Shown here piece by piece: positions 1-9,033 of a stretch of DNA of 64,000 bases. The notes under the pieces are model-generated. The model was not told where the DNA came from. It did not search any database and worked only from the letters and a program-made list of their open reading frames with translations. How positions within the stretch are numbered: the first letter of the stretch is position 1; the number at the start of each line of letters is the position of its first letter. The position numbers were made by a program, and so were the translations under genes. The DNA comes from Lacunisphaera sp. (GTDB taxonomy: Bacteria > Verrucomicrobiota > Verrucomicrobiia > Opitutales > Opitutaceae). Location of the stretch: the NCBI GenBank assembly GCA_029945445.1, contig JAQSCO010000055.1, positions 51,445 to 115,444 on the forward strand. The letters run 5' to 3'.

Positions 1-122
1 CAACATGGCGGGAGGCCGGACGGGCGCAAGAAAGACAAATTGGTATTAGCGCGGCAGGCGGCTGTGCCGGGGCGGAACTGATTTGGGCTTGGGCGCGGCG
101 GGGCGGCCGGCATGCTGGCCGC

Positions 123-722
123 ATGTCTCCTGCCTTCGAGCCCAAGCCCGTCCTGCTGACCGGCCGCCACGTGCGGCTCGAGCCGCTGGAACGCCGACAC
201 CTGCCGGCGCTGCTGGACGCGGCGCGCGACCCGGAGACCTTCCGCTATTTTGTGACACCGCCGCTCGGCGAGGAAAGCGCGATGACCAAGTGGCTCGACG
301 CGATCCTGAAGGGGCAGGCGGCGGGCACCGACGTGGGTTGGGCCACGGTGCGCCTCAGCGATGGCCGCGTGGTTGGCGCGACCACCTACCTCGACATCCG
401 CCGGGTCAACCACGGGCTGGAAATCGGCAACACCTGGATCGCGCCCGAGGCGCAGCGCACCGCCGTCAACACGGAGGCGAAGTACCTGCAGTTGCGGCAC
501 GCGTTCGAGGACCTCGGGGCCTGGCGGGTGCAGCTGAAGACCGACGAGCGCAACGCCCGGTCCCGCGCGGCGATCGCGCGGCTGGGCTGCACCTTCGAGG
601 GCATTTTGCGCAAATACCAGCTGCGCTTCGACGGCTTCGTGCGCAACACGGCGATATTCAGCCTCCTCGCCGAGGAGTGGCCGGCGGCGAAGGCTGCGCT
701 CGAGGCGAAGCTCAAAGAGTAG
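123..722 (+). CDS. GNAT family N-acetyltransferase (RimJ/RimL-like)
   Basis: Predicted cytoplasmic acetyltransferase that moves acetyl from acetyl-CoA to an amino group. The 199-residue length is normal for RimJ/RimL-type GNAT proteins. The N-terminal strand with GRHVRLEPL is at about residues 14-22, the central strand LEIGNTWI at 99-106 leads into the acetyl-CoA loop, and the family helix DERNARSRAAIARLG spans about 141-155. The start is the ATG at 123. The acceptor (a ribosomal protein N-terminus, an antibiotic or a small amine) cannot be read from the sequence. The gene converges on the thioredoxin-like gene across a 55-bp gap holding a hairpin. The first 122 bases of the window show no gene. 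Confidence 0.85.
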   Translation: MSPAFEPKPVLLTGRHVRLEPLERRHLPALLDAARDPETFRYFVTPPLGEESAMTKWLDAILKGQAAGTDVGWATVRLSDGRVVGATTYLDIRRVNHGLEIGNTWIAPEAQRTAVNTEAKYLQLRHAFEDLGAWRVQLKTDERNARSRAAIARLGCTFEGILRKYQLRFDGFVRNTAIFSLLAEEWPAAKAALEAKLKE

Positions 723-754
723 GGCGCGTCATCCCGAACGCGCCGTCTGTTCAC

Positions 755-777
755 GGCGGATTGAAGGATAATCCGCC
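755..777. repeat. Hairpin between convergent genes
   Basis: GGCGGATT and AATCCGCC form a perfect 8-bp stem around a 7-nt loop, abutting the stop codon of the minus-strand thioredoxin-like gene. There is no T-run, so it looks more like a REP-type element than a classical terminator, although it could slow both converging transcripts. Confidence 0.55.
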
Positions 778-1263
778 CTACCGCGGCGCCCAGCGTTGCA
801 GGAAGGCGATGACCTTGGCCGGGTCGTGCGCCGCCTTGCCGTCCTCCAGCGCGCCCGTCTCCTGGGTCGTCAGCTGGTGGCCGTCCTCGTCGAGCACGAC
901 GAGCACCGGCAGGCCCTGCGCCATCGGGTTGCCGTAGCGGGTGTTCACGACGTCGTTGCGCTGCTTGCCCTCCCGGTGGTTCACGTCGACCAGCACCAGC
1001 ACGAAGTTGGCCTGGAGGACTTTCGCGACCGCCGCGTCCGTTTCGAAGGTGTGGCTCAGCCGCCGGCACCAGATGCACCAGTTGGCGCCGAGCTTCACGA
1101 GGACGCGCTTGTGGTCCGCCTTCGCCGTGGACAGGGCGGCGGCGATCTGCGCCTTGCCGTCGGCCACGGTGTCGTAGAGGTCGGGCCCCATTTTCGGGTA
1201 TTCCGGCTCGGCGTGCAGCGTCGCGACGGCGGTGAGGAGGGCCAAGGCGGGCAGGAACTTCAT
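778..1263 (-). CDS. Secreted thioredoxin-fold protein
   Basis: Small exported thioredoxin-like protein of 161 residues. A signal peptide (residues 1-18, cut after TLHA) sends it to the periplasm. The active-site motif is CIWC at 63-66, within the context GANWCIWCRR, and the cis-proline is Pro119 in GLPVLVV. This resembles the thioredoxin_7 / DUF255-like thiol-disulfide proteins, in which W-C-x-W-C is common. A likely role is reducing or isomerising cysteines in exported proteins; the partner is unknown. It is downstream of the methyltransferase gene on the same strand, 31 bp away, so the two may be cotranscribed. Confidence 0.8.
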   Translation of the reverse strand: MKFLPALALLTAVATLHAEPEYPKMGPDLYDTVADGKAQIAAALSTAKADHKRVLVKLGANWCIWCRRLSHTFETDAAVAKVLQANFVLVLVDVNHREGKQRNDVVNTRYGNPMAQGLPVLVVLDEDGHQLTTQETGALEDGKAAHDPAKVIAFLQRWAPR

Positions 1264-1294
1264 CCGGGCACGCTAACCATGCGGCCGGATTCCG

Positions 1295-2068
1295 CTAGCC
1301 CTTTCGCGCGACCCAGAACCGGCAGTTGTCGGAGAAATTCCGGACGGCCGGCGTCTCGCTGGCGAGTTCGTCCCGCGTGCGGTCGTGGATGTGGCGCCAG
1401 CCGGTGGCCGCCAGGTCCTCGAAGATTTCCTTCCGGTCCGGCAAGTGCATGAAGGTGTTGCCGTTCTCGTCGGAGAAGTAACGGTCGCCGAACTCCAGCA
1501 GCCGCGGGTTCTGCTCGCCGCGCGCCCAGCGGTCGGCCTCCTTCGCCCATTCCTTGACGTCCTTCGGATCCTCGCGGTCGTGGGTGGTGAAGAGGAAGTG
1601 CGCGCCCGGCCGGCAGACGCGGTGCAGCTCCCGCATCGCCACGCGCCGGCTCTCGCGCCCGGGAATCTGCATCAGCCCGTTGAACATGAAGAGCACGCCG
1701 TCGAACAGTTTGTCATATAATATATGACAAGCGCTCAGTTGCGTCGCGTCGGCCTGGAGGAAGGTGAGGTCCTTGAGGCCCTGTTCGTTGGCCAGGTTCT
1801 GCGCCTGCTCGACGAGCTCGGCGGCGAAATCGAAGCCGGTCAGGTGGCGGTAACCCTGGTGCCAGAGGCCGACGGTCACGCGGCCGGCGCCGCAGCCGGC
1901 CTCGAGCAGCCGCGCGTTGCGGTCGGGGAGGTAGCGCGTGATCAGCTCGCGCTCGGATTTCCACAGGCCGATGAAATGCGCGGCGCGGGTGTAGTGCAGG
2001 ACCGCGTTGATGGCATTGAAGTCATCGCGCACGGTCGCACCGTCGACTTTGGTTATTTCCGCCGCCAT
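1295..2068 (-). CDS. Class I SAM-dependent methyltransferase
   Basis: Methyltransferase of 257 residues with the SAM-binding motif I LLEAGCGAGRV at about 54-64 and the acidic strand end GFDFA near 78-82. The N-terminal helix (RDDFNAINAVLHYTRA) and C-terminal HDREDPKD region suggest a small-molecule or tRNA-type substrate, but none is identifiable. The ATG at 2068 was chosen because it begins a complete domain; it overlaps the 3' end of the upstream rRNA methyltransferase gene by 16 bp, a sign of translational coupling. Residues 113-120 (CHILYDK) are encoded by a 21-bp AT-rich perfect palindrome placed where related proteins usually have the short stretch before the FDGV motif. Confidence 0.8.
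   Translation of the reverse strand: MAAEITKVDGATVRDDFNAINAVLHYTRAAHFIGLWKSERELITRYLPDRNARLLEAGCGAGRVTVGLWHQGYRHLTGFDFAAELVEQAQNLANEQGLKDLTFLQADATQLSACHILYDKLFDGVLFMFNGLMQIPGRESRRVAMRELHRVCRPGAHFLFTTHDREDPKDVKEWAKEADRWARGEQNPRLLEFGDRYFSDENGNTFMHLPDRKEIFEDLAATGWRHIHDRTRDELASETPAVRNFSDNCRFWVARKG
1710..1730. repeat. AT-rich 21-bp palindrome inside the methyltransferase gene
   Basis: TTGTCATAT and ATATGACAA are perfect 9-bp inverted arms around AAT. The element is in frame and stands out as A/T-rich in very GC-rich coding sequence. It is not similar in sequence to the GC-rich hairpin families elsewhere in the window. Confidence 0.8.
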
Positions 2069-3147
2069 GTCGCGATGAACATGCCGTTCGCGTCCAGCTC
2101 GTGCGGCCAGAGCGTCTGGGCCGAAACCGGTGCGAGTTCCGGATGCGCGGCAGTGAAGGCCGTGGCGACGCCGGTCGTCTCGGCGCGGGTAAGCGTGCAG
2201 ACGGAGTAGACGAGCCGGCCGCCGGGCTTGAGCGAGCCGGCGACATTGCTGAGCAGCTTCGCCTGCACGGCGGCGAGTTCGCCGACATCCTTCGGCGTGG
2301 TTGTCCAACGGGCGTGCGGGTTGCGCTGCCAGGTGCCGACACCGGTGCACGGCGCGTCGATGAGGATGCCGTCGAACTTGGTCTTCGTCGGCAGCTTGGC
2401 GTCGCCCTCCCAGGGCGCGGCGCGGAAGTTGAAGACCTTGGCGCGGGCAGCTCGCTCCTTGAGCTTGGCCAACCGGCGCAGCGAGCGGTCGCTGGCCCAG
2501 ATGAGGCCCTTGTTCTGCATCAGGTCGGAGAGGTGCATCGTCTTGCCGCCCTCGCCGGCGCAGGCATCCCACCACGTCTCGCCCGGCTGCGGTGCGCAAG
2601 CGAGGCTGACCAGCTGCGAGGCGAGGTCCTGGATCTCGAACTCGCCCGCCTGAAATTCCTTCGTGCGGTAAAGGTCGGTCAGGCCGGAGTAGCGCAGCGC
2701 GTCGGCGGACTGCGGCGCGGGGGTGAAGTGGCTGAGCTTCTTCACCAACTCGACGCCGGTGCCGGCCTTGGCGCGGATCCACAGCGGCGGATCGCGCTGG
2801 AGCTGCGGCAGCCAGCTGGGGGGAATGTCATCCATCTCCGCCTTCAGCCAATCGGGCACGGCGCGCGCGGCGAGGGCCTCGGTCTTGAAGCCCGCCGGAT
2901 TTTTGTCGAAGCGCGCCTGCAGTTCGAGCGCGGCGGTCAGTTGCTTCTGGAGCGAGTCCCTTTCGCCGAGCCAGCGCCACCAGCGGAAATAGGTGAACAC
3001 GGCCCGGCTGATGCCGCGGCGTTCGGCGGGTGCGGTGAAGTGCCGGTCCTGCGTCAAGGAGTCGCGCAACGCCTGGTCGGCCGGCGTGCCGGTTTGCACC
3101 AGCTTCAGGATGCGGGCGGCGTTATTGAGGACGGCGGAGGTGGACAC
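2053..3147 (-). CDS. RsmB/NOP2-type rRNA cytosine-C5 methyltransferase
   Basis: SAM-dependent RNA m5C methyltransferase of the Sun/NOP2 family, probably acting on 16S rRNA. An N-terminal NusB-like helical part (about 1-130) precedes the Rossmann domain. Motif I is DACAGEGGKT at 194-203, and the family's two catalytic cysteines are seen in PCTG (Cys267) and YSVCTL (Cys317). The GTG at 3147 was chosen because it lies 17 nt after the upstream peptidase stop and gives 364 residues. An ATG at 3261 would extend the protein far back into the peptidase gene. The 3' end overlaps the next methyltransferase gene, suggesting one operon with it. Confidence 0.82.
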   Translation of the reverse strand: MSTSAVLNNAARILKLVQTGTPADQALRDSLTQDRHFTAPAERRGISRAVFTYFRWWRWLGERDSLQKQLTAALELQARFDKNPAGFKTEALAARAVPDWLKAEMDDIPPSWLPQLQRDPPLWIRAKAGTGVELVKKLSHFTPAPQSADALRYSGLTDLYRTKEFQAGEFEIQDLASQLVSLACAPQPGETWWDACAGEGGKTMHLSDLMQNKGLIWASDRSLRRLAKLKERAARAKVFNFRAAPWEGDAKLPTKTKFDGILIDAPCTGVGTWQRNPHARWTTTPKDVGELAAVQAKLLSNVAGSLKPGGRLVYSVCTLTRAETTGVATAFTAAHPELAPVSAQTLWPHELDANGMFIATWRRK

Positions 3148-3164
3148 CTCGGCAGCAGAGTCTT

Positions 3165-5117
3165 TCAAAGGTTCTTCTGCAAGAACGCTTCGATGCGTGT
3201 GAACAGCTCGACGCGGTGTTTCATCTCGGCCAAGCCGTGGGCTTCGTCCGGGATGAACCATGCTTCGTAGGGCACACCGGCTTGCTTCAAGGCCTTGGTC
3301 AACCGGCGCGATTGATCGGTGTCGGCGTTGGTGTCCTCCTTGCCGTGGATGACAAAGACCGGCGCCTTGATCTGCGCGACCGCATGGTAGGGTGACATGG
3401 CCTCGAATTTCTCGCGCTGCTGCTTGGGGTCGCCGATGTTCCGGCGCAGCCAGGCATAGCGGAAATCATTTTCGTTCTGCCGGTCCTGCTTCATCACCGT
3501 TTCCCAGTCGAAGACACCGGCGATCGTCACGGCGCAGCGATACAGGCCGGGTTCGTAGGCCGCGCCGCACAGGGCGAGGTAGCCGCCGAAGCTCGAGCCG
3601 ATGATCGCCAGGTGGGCCGGGTCGGCGATCTTGGCGGCAACCAGCGCGCGGACGCCGTCGGTCACGTCGTCGTGCATCTTGCGGAACTCGAATTGCTGGG
3701 CCTTGCTAATCTCGGGCGAGTAGCCGGCGGAGCCACGATAGTTGGGCTGGAAAACAATGTAGCCGCGGCTCGCGAAGAACTGGCTCTGGGCATCGTAGCC
3801 CCAGCTGTCCCGCACCCATGGTCCGCCATGCGGCAATACGATCATCGGTCCGGGGCGGGCCTCGTCGTGGTTCAGCGGCAGCGTTACGTAGCCGTCGAGC
3901 TTCAGGCCGTCCCGGGTGCGATAGGTCATCAGCCGGACCGGTGCCATGAGCTTCTCGGGCAGCCAGGGGGCGAGTTGGGCGAGGGCCTTCAATTTTGCAT
4001 TAGTGCGGTCGAGCAGGTAGAGTGCGCCCGGGTGCCGGTCGGAAGAGCTGATGAGCAGGATTTTGTTTCCGTCGCGACTGCGGCTGACGATCGTGTTGAT
4101 GTGATCGGCGGGCAGCACCGAGTCGATGCTGAGCTGCAGCGACTCCTCCTCGGGCTGGAACCAGATCTGCGTCGCCGCCTGCTGCGCATAGGAAAGGCCG
4201 ATGACCGTCTGGTCATTGCCGCTGTAATGCAGGCGGCCGGTGCTGAAATCGTATTTGTCATCACGGTGCAGCACCGGGCCGCGCGTGCCGTCGGTCAGGT
4301 TGAGGCGCAGGAGCTCGCAGTCGCCGTTTTCATTGCGGTGCGCCACGAGGAACACGTTCGGATCCGCATCCACGCCGAGCGGCTGGTCGACATCGAGGTT
4401 GATCTTCGGCTTGGACCAACTGCCGTCCGGCTCCAACCGCAACAGGTGGAACACCCCGTCGGTGTGGGCGAGGGCGTAGCGCACCTCGCCCGCGCGGTCG
4501 CGGAACCAGCGCAACACGCCGGTGCAGTTGCCGGGGAGGGCGATCGAGCGGCGGATATTCCACGGGTCGCCCGCTCCCTTCTGGTTGCGGCGCAGGTCCA
4601 GCTCGAGGAGGCCGATGTCGTCGCCGTCGTTGCGGGCCGACTTGCGGACCCAAACGAGCAGATTGTCGGAGCGCGCGGCGGGGCGACCCAGCACCTCGAT
4701 GACATCGAAGGAATTCAAGACCGTGACGCGCCCCGGGTCATCGCGCGGCGCCGCGTAGAGGCCCCAGGCGTAGTGGTTGTCCTTGATGATGGTGAACACG
4801 ACGCGCTCGTCACCCATCCACCAACTGGCGCCGATATTGAGGTCGGTCTTGCCGTGGATGCCTTTCATGGTGTTGCCCGCGAGATCGAAGATGGCCAGCG
4901 ACGCGTAGTCCTTGACGTGGTCCTGGGTCAAAGCCGCCACGTGCGTGCCCGCCGGATTCAGGCTGGCGGACTTCAGGGCCCGCGGGCGGAAAAAATACTC
5001 CACCGGAATCTCGCCGGGCGTTGCCGGCACGGATTTCTCCGCCGCCAGCAGGAGGGTGGCCGAGCCGGCGAGGATGCAGCAGGCGGCAATTATCCGCCGC
5101 ACGGAATCGGTGAACAT
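3165..5117 (-). CDS. S9 family prolyl-oligopeptidase-type peptidase
   Basis: Exported serine peptidase of the S9C (acylaminoacyl peptidase / dipeptidyl aminopeptidase) type, 650 residues. A signal peptide lies at 1-24 (IIAACCILAGSATLLLAAE). A beta-propeller-like region occupies about 30-400 and the alpha/beta hydrolase domain the rest. The catalytic triad is visible: Ser in GSSFGGY (near 508), Asp in HGKEDTNAD (near 597) and His in DEAHGL (near 625). The ATG at 5117 was preferred to a GTG 24 bases upstream because it starts directly before a good signal sequence. It probably clips peptides in the periplasm. Confidence 0.88.
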   Translation of the reverse strand: MFTDSVRRIIAACCILAGSATLLLAAEKSVPATPGEIPVEYFFRPRALKSASLNPAGTHVAALTQDHVKDYASLAIFDLAGNTMKGIHGKTDLNIGASWWMGDERVVFTIIKDNHYAWGLYAAPRDDPGRVTVLNSFDVIEVLGRPAARSDNLLVWVRKSARNDGDDIGLLELDLRRNQKGAGDPWNIRRSIALPGNCTGVLRWFRDRAGEVRYALAHTDGVFHLLRLEPDGSWSKPKINLDVDQPLGVDADPNVFLVAHRNENGDCELLRLNLTDGTRGPVLHRDDKYDFSTGRLHYSGNDQTVIGLSYAQQAATQIWFQPEEESLQLSIDSVLPADHINTIVSRSRDGNKILLISSSDRHPGALYLLDRTNAKLKALAQLAPWLPEKLMAPVRLMTYRTRDGLKLDGYVTLPLNHDEARPGPMIVLPHGGPWVRDSWGYDAQSQFFASRGYIVFQPNYRGSAGYSPEISKAQQFEFRKMHDDVTDGVRALVAAKIADPAHLAIIGSSFGGYLALCGAAYEPGLYRCAVTIAGVFDWETVMKQDRQNENDFRYAWLRRNIGDPKQQREKFEAMSPYHAVAQIKAPVFVIHGKEDTNADTDQSRRLTKALKQAGVPYEAWFIPDEAHGLAEMKHRVELFTRIEAFLQKNL

Positions 5118-5202
5118 AAGGGATAGGCTTGGCCCGCCCACCGAGAAAACGGCCGGAGGAGCGGGCGGTCAAACCAACTTTGGCTGCGCGCTGGCCGGGA
5201 GG

Positions 5203-8200
5203 TTAGCCGCGCTTGTTGCCCCAGCGCTTCACTTCCTTCAGTTCGACGCGGCGGGCCTCGATCTGCGTGCCGGCGACGGCGGGGTGCGAGCGCAGCTCCT
5301 GGAAGGCGACCGGCGTCACGCGCCAGTTCAGGCTGGCCGGCGCCTCGGCGATGGGGGCCACGCGGTTCTCGAACAGGAAGGCCAGTTCGACGCGGGTCTC
5401 GCCGCCGGAGGCGTTGATCGCGGTGCGGAGTTTTTGCAGGAAGTCGGGTAGTCCGGCGTGCGCCGGATCGAGCAGCCAGGTGACCTTGCGCACGTTCGCC
5501 GGCAGGTAACCGTCGAGCGGGTAGAGTTCCTTCACGTTGAGGCGCGCGCCGTCGTTGCCCTTCATCACGGTGCCGAGCACGACGACCGGCTGGTTCTCGC
5601 CGAGGCTCTTGCCGTAGGTCTCGTAGGCGTCGGCATACATGTTGACCGAGATCGTGGCTTGCTTGCTCGCGAGGTTGAAGAACGCCCAGGGGCGGTTGTC
5701 TTTTTTCGAGAGCTTCTTGTTGATGCCGCTCATGATGCCGGCGAGGCGGAACTCGATGCGATCGCCCTCGAGCAAAACCGACGCCTCGGTGTGCGTGCAC
5801 AGCGCCTCGGCGAGTCCGGCGTAGGCATTGAGCGGATGGCCGGAAACGTAGAAACCGAGCAGCTCTTTCTCGAACTGCAGGCGTTCGGCCGAGGTGAAGT
5901 CGGCCGCGGTGGTCGTGTGGACGGTGCTGCCGTTGCGGGGTGAGGGCACCCCGCCTCCATTTCGGGCGGGCGGCTCCTCGGCGAGCGCATCGAGGAAGGA
6001 GTGCTGGCCGGCGGCCTTGTCGCGGGCGTGGGCCGCCGCGCCGGCGATGGCGGAGTCGATGCTGTCGAAGAGCTGCTTGCGCGCGGCGCCGCTGAAGTCG
6101 AAGGCGCCCGTCTTCACGAGATGCTCGAGCACGCGCTTGTTGAGTGCGCGGGTGTCGACCCGCGTGGTGAAGTCGGCGAAGTCCTTGAACGGGCCGTTCG
6201 CCTCGCGTTCCTCGATGATCTTGACCGCGGCCTGCTCGCCCACGCCCTTGATGCCGGCGAGGCCGAAGCGGATGGCGTTGAACGTAGGGGCGTCGCTTGA
6301 CGACGCCCGGGCGCCGTCAAGCGGCGCCCCTACAAGGCGGAACGCCACCGGAGTGAAATTAGTGCGCGACTCGTTCACGTCGGGACCGAGGACCTTGAGG
6401 CCCATCGCCTCGCACTCCGCGACGAAGTGCGCGACCTTTTCCGAGTTGCCGAGCTCGGAGGTGAGCATGGCGGCCATGAACTGGACCGGGTAGTTGGCCT
6501 TGAGGAAACCGGTCTGGTAACTGAGGACGGCGTAGGCGGCGGAGTGGGACTTGTTGAAGCCGTAGCCGGCGAATTTGTTGAGGATGTCGAAGATCGAGTT
6601 GGCCGTCTTGGCGTCGATCTGGTTCACCTTCGCGGCGCCCTCGACGAACTTCGCGCGCTCCTTCGCCATGGCATCGGCGTCCTTCTTGCCCATGGCGCGG
6701 CGCAGCATGTCGGCGCCGCCGAGCGTGTAGCCGGCGATGATCTTGGCGGCCTCCATGACCTGCTCCTGGTAGACCATGACGCCGTAGGTCTCGCGGCAGA
6801 CTTCCTCGAGGAGCTTGTGCGGGAACTGGACGGTGCTCGGGTCCTTTTTGCCGCGGACGTAGTCGGGAATCCACTCCATCGGGCCGGGGCGGTAGAGGGC
6901 GATGAGCGCGACGATCTCGTCGATCGACGACAGGCCGATCTGGCGGCAGAGCGCCTGCATGCCGCCGGATTCCAGCTGGAACACGCCGGTGGTGCGGCCG
7001 GAGTTGAGCAGGGCGTAGGTCTTCGGGTCCTCGAAGCCGACCGTCTCGATGTCGAACTTCGGGTCGGCGGTGCGATGGACGTTGTCGATGGCGTCGGCGA
7101 TGACGGTGAGGGTTTTGAGGCCGAGGAAGTCCATCTTCAGCAGGCCGAGCTTGCCCACCGCGTTCATGTCATACTGCACCGTGATGTCGCCCTCCTGCAG
7201 CGTGAGCGGGACGAACTCCTCCAGCGGCCGGTCGGTGATGATGATGCCGGCGGCGTGCTTGCCGGTGTTGCGCACCATGCCCTCGAGCACGAGGCCCTGG
7301 TCGATGATCTTTTTCGCGATCGGATTCTTCTCGTATTCGTTGCGGAGCTCGGCGGATTTTTCGAGCGCGGTCTGGAGCTCGATGTTGAGCTCGTCGGGGA
7401 TCATCTTGGCGAGGCGGTCGGCCTCGGCGTAGGGCAGGTCATGGACGCGCGAGACGTCGCGGATGACCATCTTGGCGCCGAGCGTGCCGTAGGTGATGAT
7501 GTTGGCGACGCACGGCTCGCCGTATTTCTGGCGGACGTACGCGATGACCTCGCCGCGACGGCGCATGCAGAAGTCGATGTCGAAGTCCGGCGGCGACACG
7601 CGCTCGGGGTTGAGGAAGCGCTCGAAGAGCAGCTTGAAACGCAGCGGGTCGAGGTTGGTGATGCCGAGCAGGTAGGCGACGATGCAGCCGGCGCCCGAGC
7701 CGCGGCCCGGGCCGACGGGGATGCCCTGGCGCTTGGCCCAGTCGATGAAATCCCAGACGACGAGGAAGTAGTCGACGAAACCGGTCTTCGCGATGATCGA
7801 GATTTCGTAGTCGAGCCGCTCAAGGAGGACCTTGGCCAGGGCCTGGTCCTTGGCCTTTTCCGGTTTCGCGTAATCGACGCCGTAGCGGTGCTTGAGGCCG
7901 ACGATGCAGAGTTCCTTGAGGTAGCCGGTGCGATCGGTCTTCACCTCGGCGGGGAGCGGATACTTCGGGTAGCGCTCGGAGCCCTTGGGGAAGGGGATGG
8001 TGAGGTCGCACATCTCGGCGACGAGCTGGGTGTTGGCGACCGATTCGGGCACCTCGCTGAAGACGCGGCTCATTTCCTCGCGCGACTTGAGGTAGAATTG
8101 CGTGCCGGAGAACTTCATCCGGTTCTCCTCGGCGATCTTCGAGCCGGTCTGGATGCAGAGCAGGGTGTCGTGCGGGCCGGCGTCGGCCGAGTTGACGTAA

Positions 8201-8841
8201 TGGACGTCGTTCGAGCAGATGACCTTCAGGCCGAATTCCTCGCCGAGTTTGAGGAGGCCGGGGATGACCTTGCGTTGTTCCGGAATGCCATGGTCCTGGA
8301 TCTCGACGAAATAGTTTTCGCGGCCGAAGATCTCCACGAAGCGGCCGCAGGCCTGGCGGGCGGCCTCGTAGTTGTCGTTGAGCAGGTGCTGCGGCACGAG
8401 CGAGGCGAGGCAACCGGTGAAGCCGATGAGGCCCTTGGAATGCCGGGCGAGCGTCTCAAAGTCGGTGCGCGGCTTGTAATAAAAACCCTTGAGGTGCGCG
8501 TCGGAGACGAGCTTGAGGAGATTCTGGTAGCCGGTGAGATCGCGGGCGAGCAGGCCGAGGTGGAAGATGCTCTTGCCCTCGTCGGACCGGCCGGTGCGTT
8601 CGAGGCGGGAGCCGGCGGCGAGGTAGAGTTCGCAGCCGACGAGCGGCTTGATGCCCTTCGCCTTGGCCTGATTGTAGAACTCGATCGCGCCGTAAAGATT
8701 GCCGTGGTCGGTGAGGGCGAGGGACGTCATGCCGAGCGCCGAGGCGCGGTCCATCAGGCGGTCGATGCGGCAGGCGCCGTCCAGCAGGCTGTAGTCGCTG
8801 TGGACGTGGAGATGGACGAAATTCTGGTCAGCGGAAGCCAC
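5203..8841 (-). CDS. dnaE: DNA polymerase III subunit alpha
   Basis: Catalytic subunit of the replicative polymerase, 1,212 residues. The PHP domain begins at HLHVHSDYSLLDGACR (about 11-26), the polymerase palm carries PDFDIDFCMRRR with the catalytic aspartates, and an OB-fold lies near 1070-1130. Two hairpin repeats sit in frame in the C-terminal part. One (6284-6333) encodes about residues 837-853, reading VGAPLDGARASSSDAPT; the other (5935-5970) encodes about 957-969 within GGGVPSPRNG. Both match intergenic repeats in this window and lie outside the catalytic core, in the helix-hairpin-helix region and the linker before the OB-fold. The gene is otherwise complete and stands upstream of the S9 peptidase. 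Confidence 0.97.
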   Translation of the reverse strand: MASADQNFVHLHVHSDYSLLDGACRIDRLMDRASALGMTSLALTDHGNLYGAIEFYNQAKAKGIKPLVGCELYLAAGSRLERTGRSDEGKSIFHLGLLARDLTGYQNLLKLVSDAHLKGFYYKPRTDFETLARHSKGLIGFTGCLASLVPQHLLNDNYEAARQACGRFVEIFGRENYFVEIQDHGIPEQRKVIPGLLKLGEEFGLKVICSNDVHYVNSADAGPHDTLLCIQTGSKIAEENRMKFSGTQFYLKSREEMSRVFSEVPESVANTQLVAEMCDLTIPFPKGSERYPKYPLPAEVKTDRTGYLKELCIVGLKHRYGVDYAKPEKAKDQALAKVLLERLDYEISIIAKTGFVDYFLVVWDFIDWAKRQGIPVGPGRGSGAGCIVAYLLGITNLDPLRFKLLFERFLNPERVSPPDFDIDFCMRRRGEVIAYVRQKYGEPCVANIITYGTLGAKMVIRDVSRVHDLPYAEADRLAKMIPDELNIELQTALEKSAELRNEYEKNPIAKKIIDQGLVLEGMVRNTGKHAAGIIITDRPLEEFVPLTLQEGDITVQYDMNAVGKLGLLKMDFLGLKTLTVIADAIDNVHRTADPKFDIETVGFEDPKTYALLNSGRTTGVFQLESGGMQALCRQIGLSSIDEIVALIALYRPGPMEWIPDYVRGKKDPSTVQFPHKLLEEVCRETYGVMVYQEQVMEAAKIIAGYTLGGADMLRRAMGKKDADAMAKERAKFVEGAAKVNQIDAKTANSIFDILNKFAGYGFNKSHSAAYAVLSYQTGFLKANYPVQFMAAMLTSELGNSEKVAHFVAECEAMGLKVLGPDVNESRTNFTPVAFRLVGAPLDGARASSSDAPTFNAIRFGLAGIKGVGEQAAVKIIEEREANGPFKDFADFTTRVDTRALNKRVLEHLVKTGAFDFSGAARKQLFDSIDSAIAGAAAHARDKAAGQHSFLDALAEEPPARNGGGVPSPRNGSTVHTTTAADFTSAERLQFEKELLGFYVSGHPLNAYAGLAEALCTHTEASVLLEGDRIEFRLAGIMSGINKKLSKKDNRPWAFFNLASKQATISVNMYADAYETYGKSLGENQPVVVLGTVMKGNDGARLNVKELYPLDGYLPANVRKVTWLLDPAHAGLPDFLQKLRTAINASGGETRVELAFLFENRVAPIAEAPASLNWRVTPVAFQELRSHPAVAGTQIEARRVELKEVKRWGNKRG
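5935..5966. repeat. In-frame GC-rich hairpin repeat in dnaE (family B)
   Basis: GCGGGGTG, AGGG and CACCCCGC form a perfect 8-bp stem, followed by CCTCCAT. The same stem and flank occur between genes at 33920-33945 (GCGGGGTG, GGGG, CACCCCGC, CTCCA) and twice at 18703-18767, so this is a repeat copy inside the coding sequence. Confidence 0.8.
6284..6333. repeat. In-frame hairpin repeat in dnaE (family A)
   Basis: A 50-bp element with 19-bp arms beginning GTAGGGGCG and ending CGCCCCTAC, with one mismatch (T versus G) between arms and a self-complementary loop CGCCCGGGCG. Related copies are at 53536-53589 inside lpdA and at 51801-51860 between genes. On the coding strand it gives VGAPLDGAR, close to VGASLDDAR from the lpdA copy. 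Confidence 0.88.
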
Positions 8842-8969
8842 GGAAGTTGATGGGATGCCGGCCGATTGGGGCGGGCAAGCGCGAAAGCGTAAACTTATTC
8901 ACCCGCGGCGTTTAGCCCCGGCGCAGGGGAGGGAGGATTTGCGCCTCCGGCGGTGCAAAAAAATAGGGG

Positions 8970-8998
8970 TTGACGGTCGCCGGAGCGGATGGCTTGTT
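8970..8998 (+). promoter_or_regulatory. Possible promoter of rpsU
   Basis: TTGACG is followed after 17 bp by CTTGTT, about 36 bp before the rpsU ATG. The -35 match is good and the -10 match poor; position is the main support. Confidence 0.3.
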
Positions 8999-9033
8999 GC
9001 TCGTTTTCCACAACGCCAACCACTCCATTTCAC

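Noticed and set aside
2053..3261. Longer start (ATG 3261) for the RsmB-type gene
   Set aside because: It would overlap the end of the S9 peptidase gene by about 97 bp and adds a basic stretch not seen in the family; GTG 3147 fits better.
6427..8850. Open frame of 807 codons opposite dnaE
   Set aside because: Antisense shadow of dnaE with repetitive acidic/valine-rich composition and no recognisable domain.
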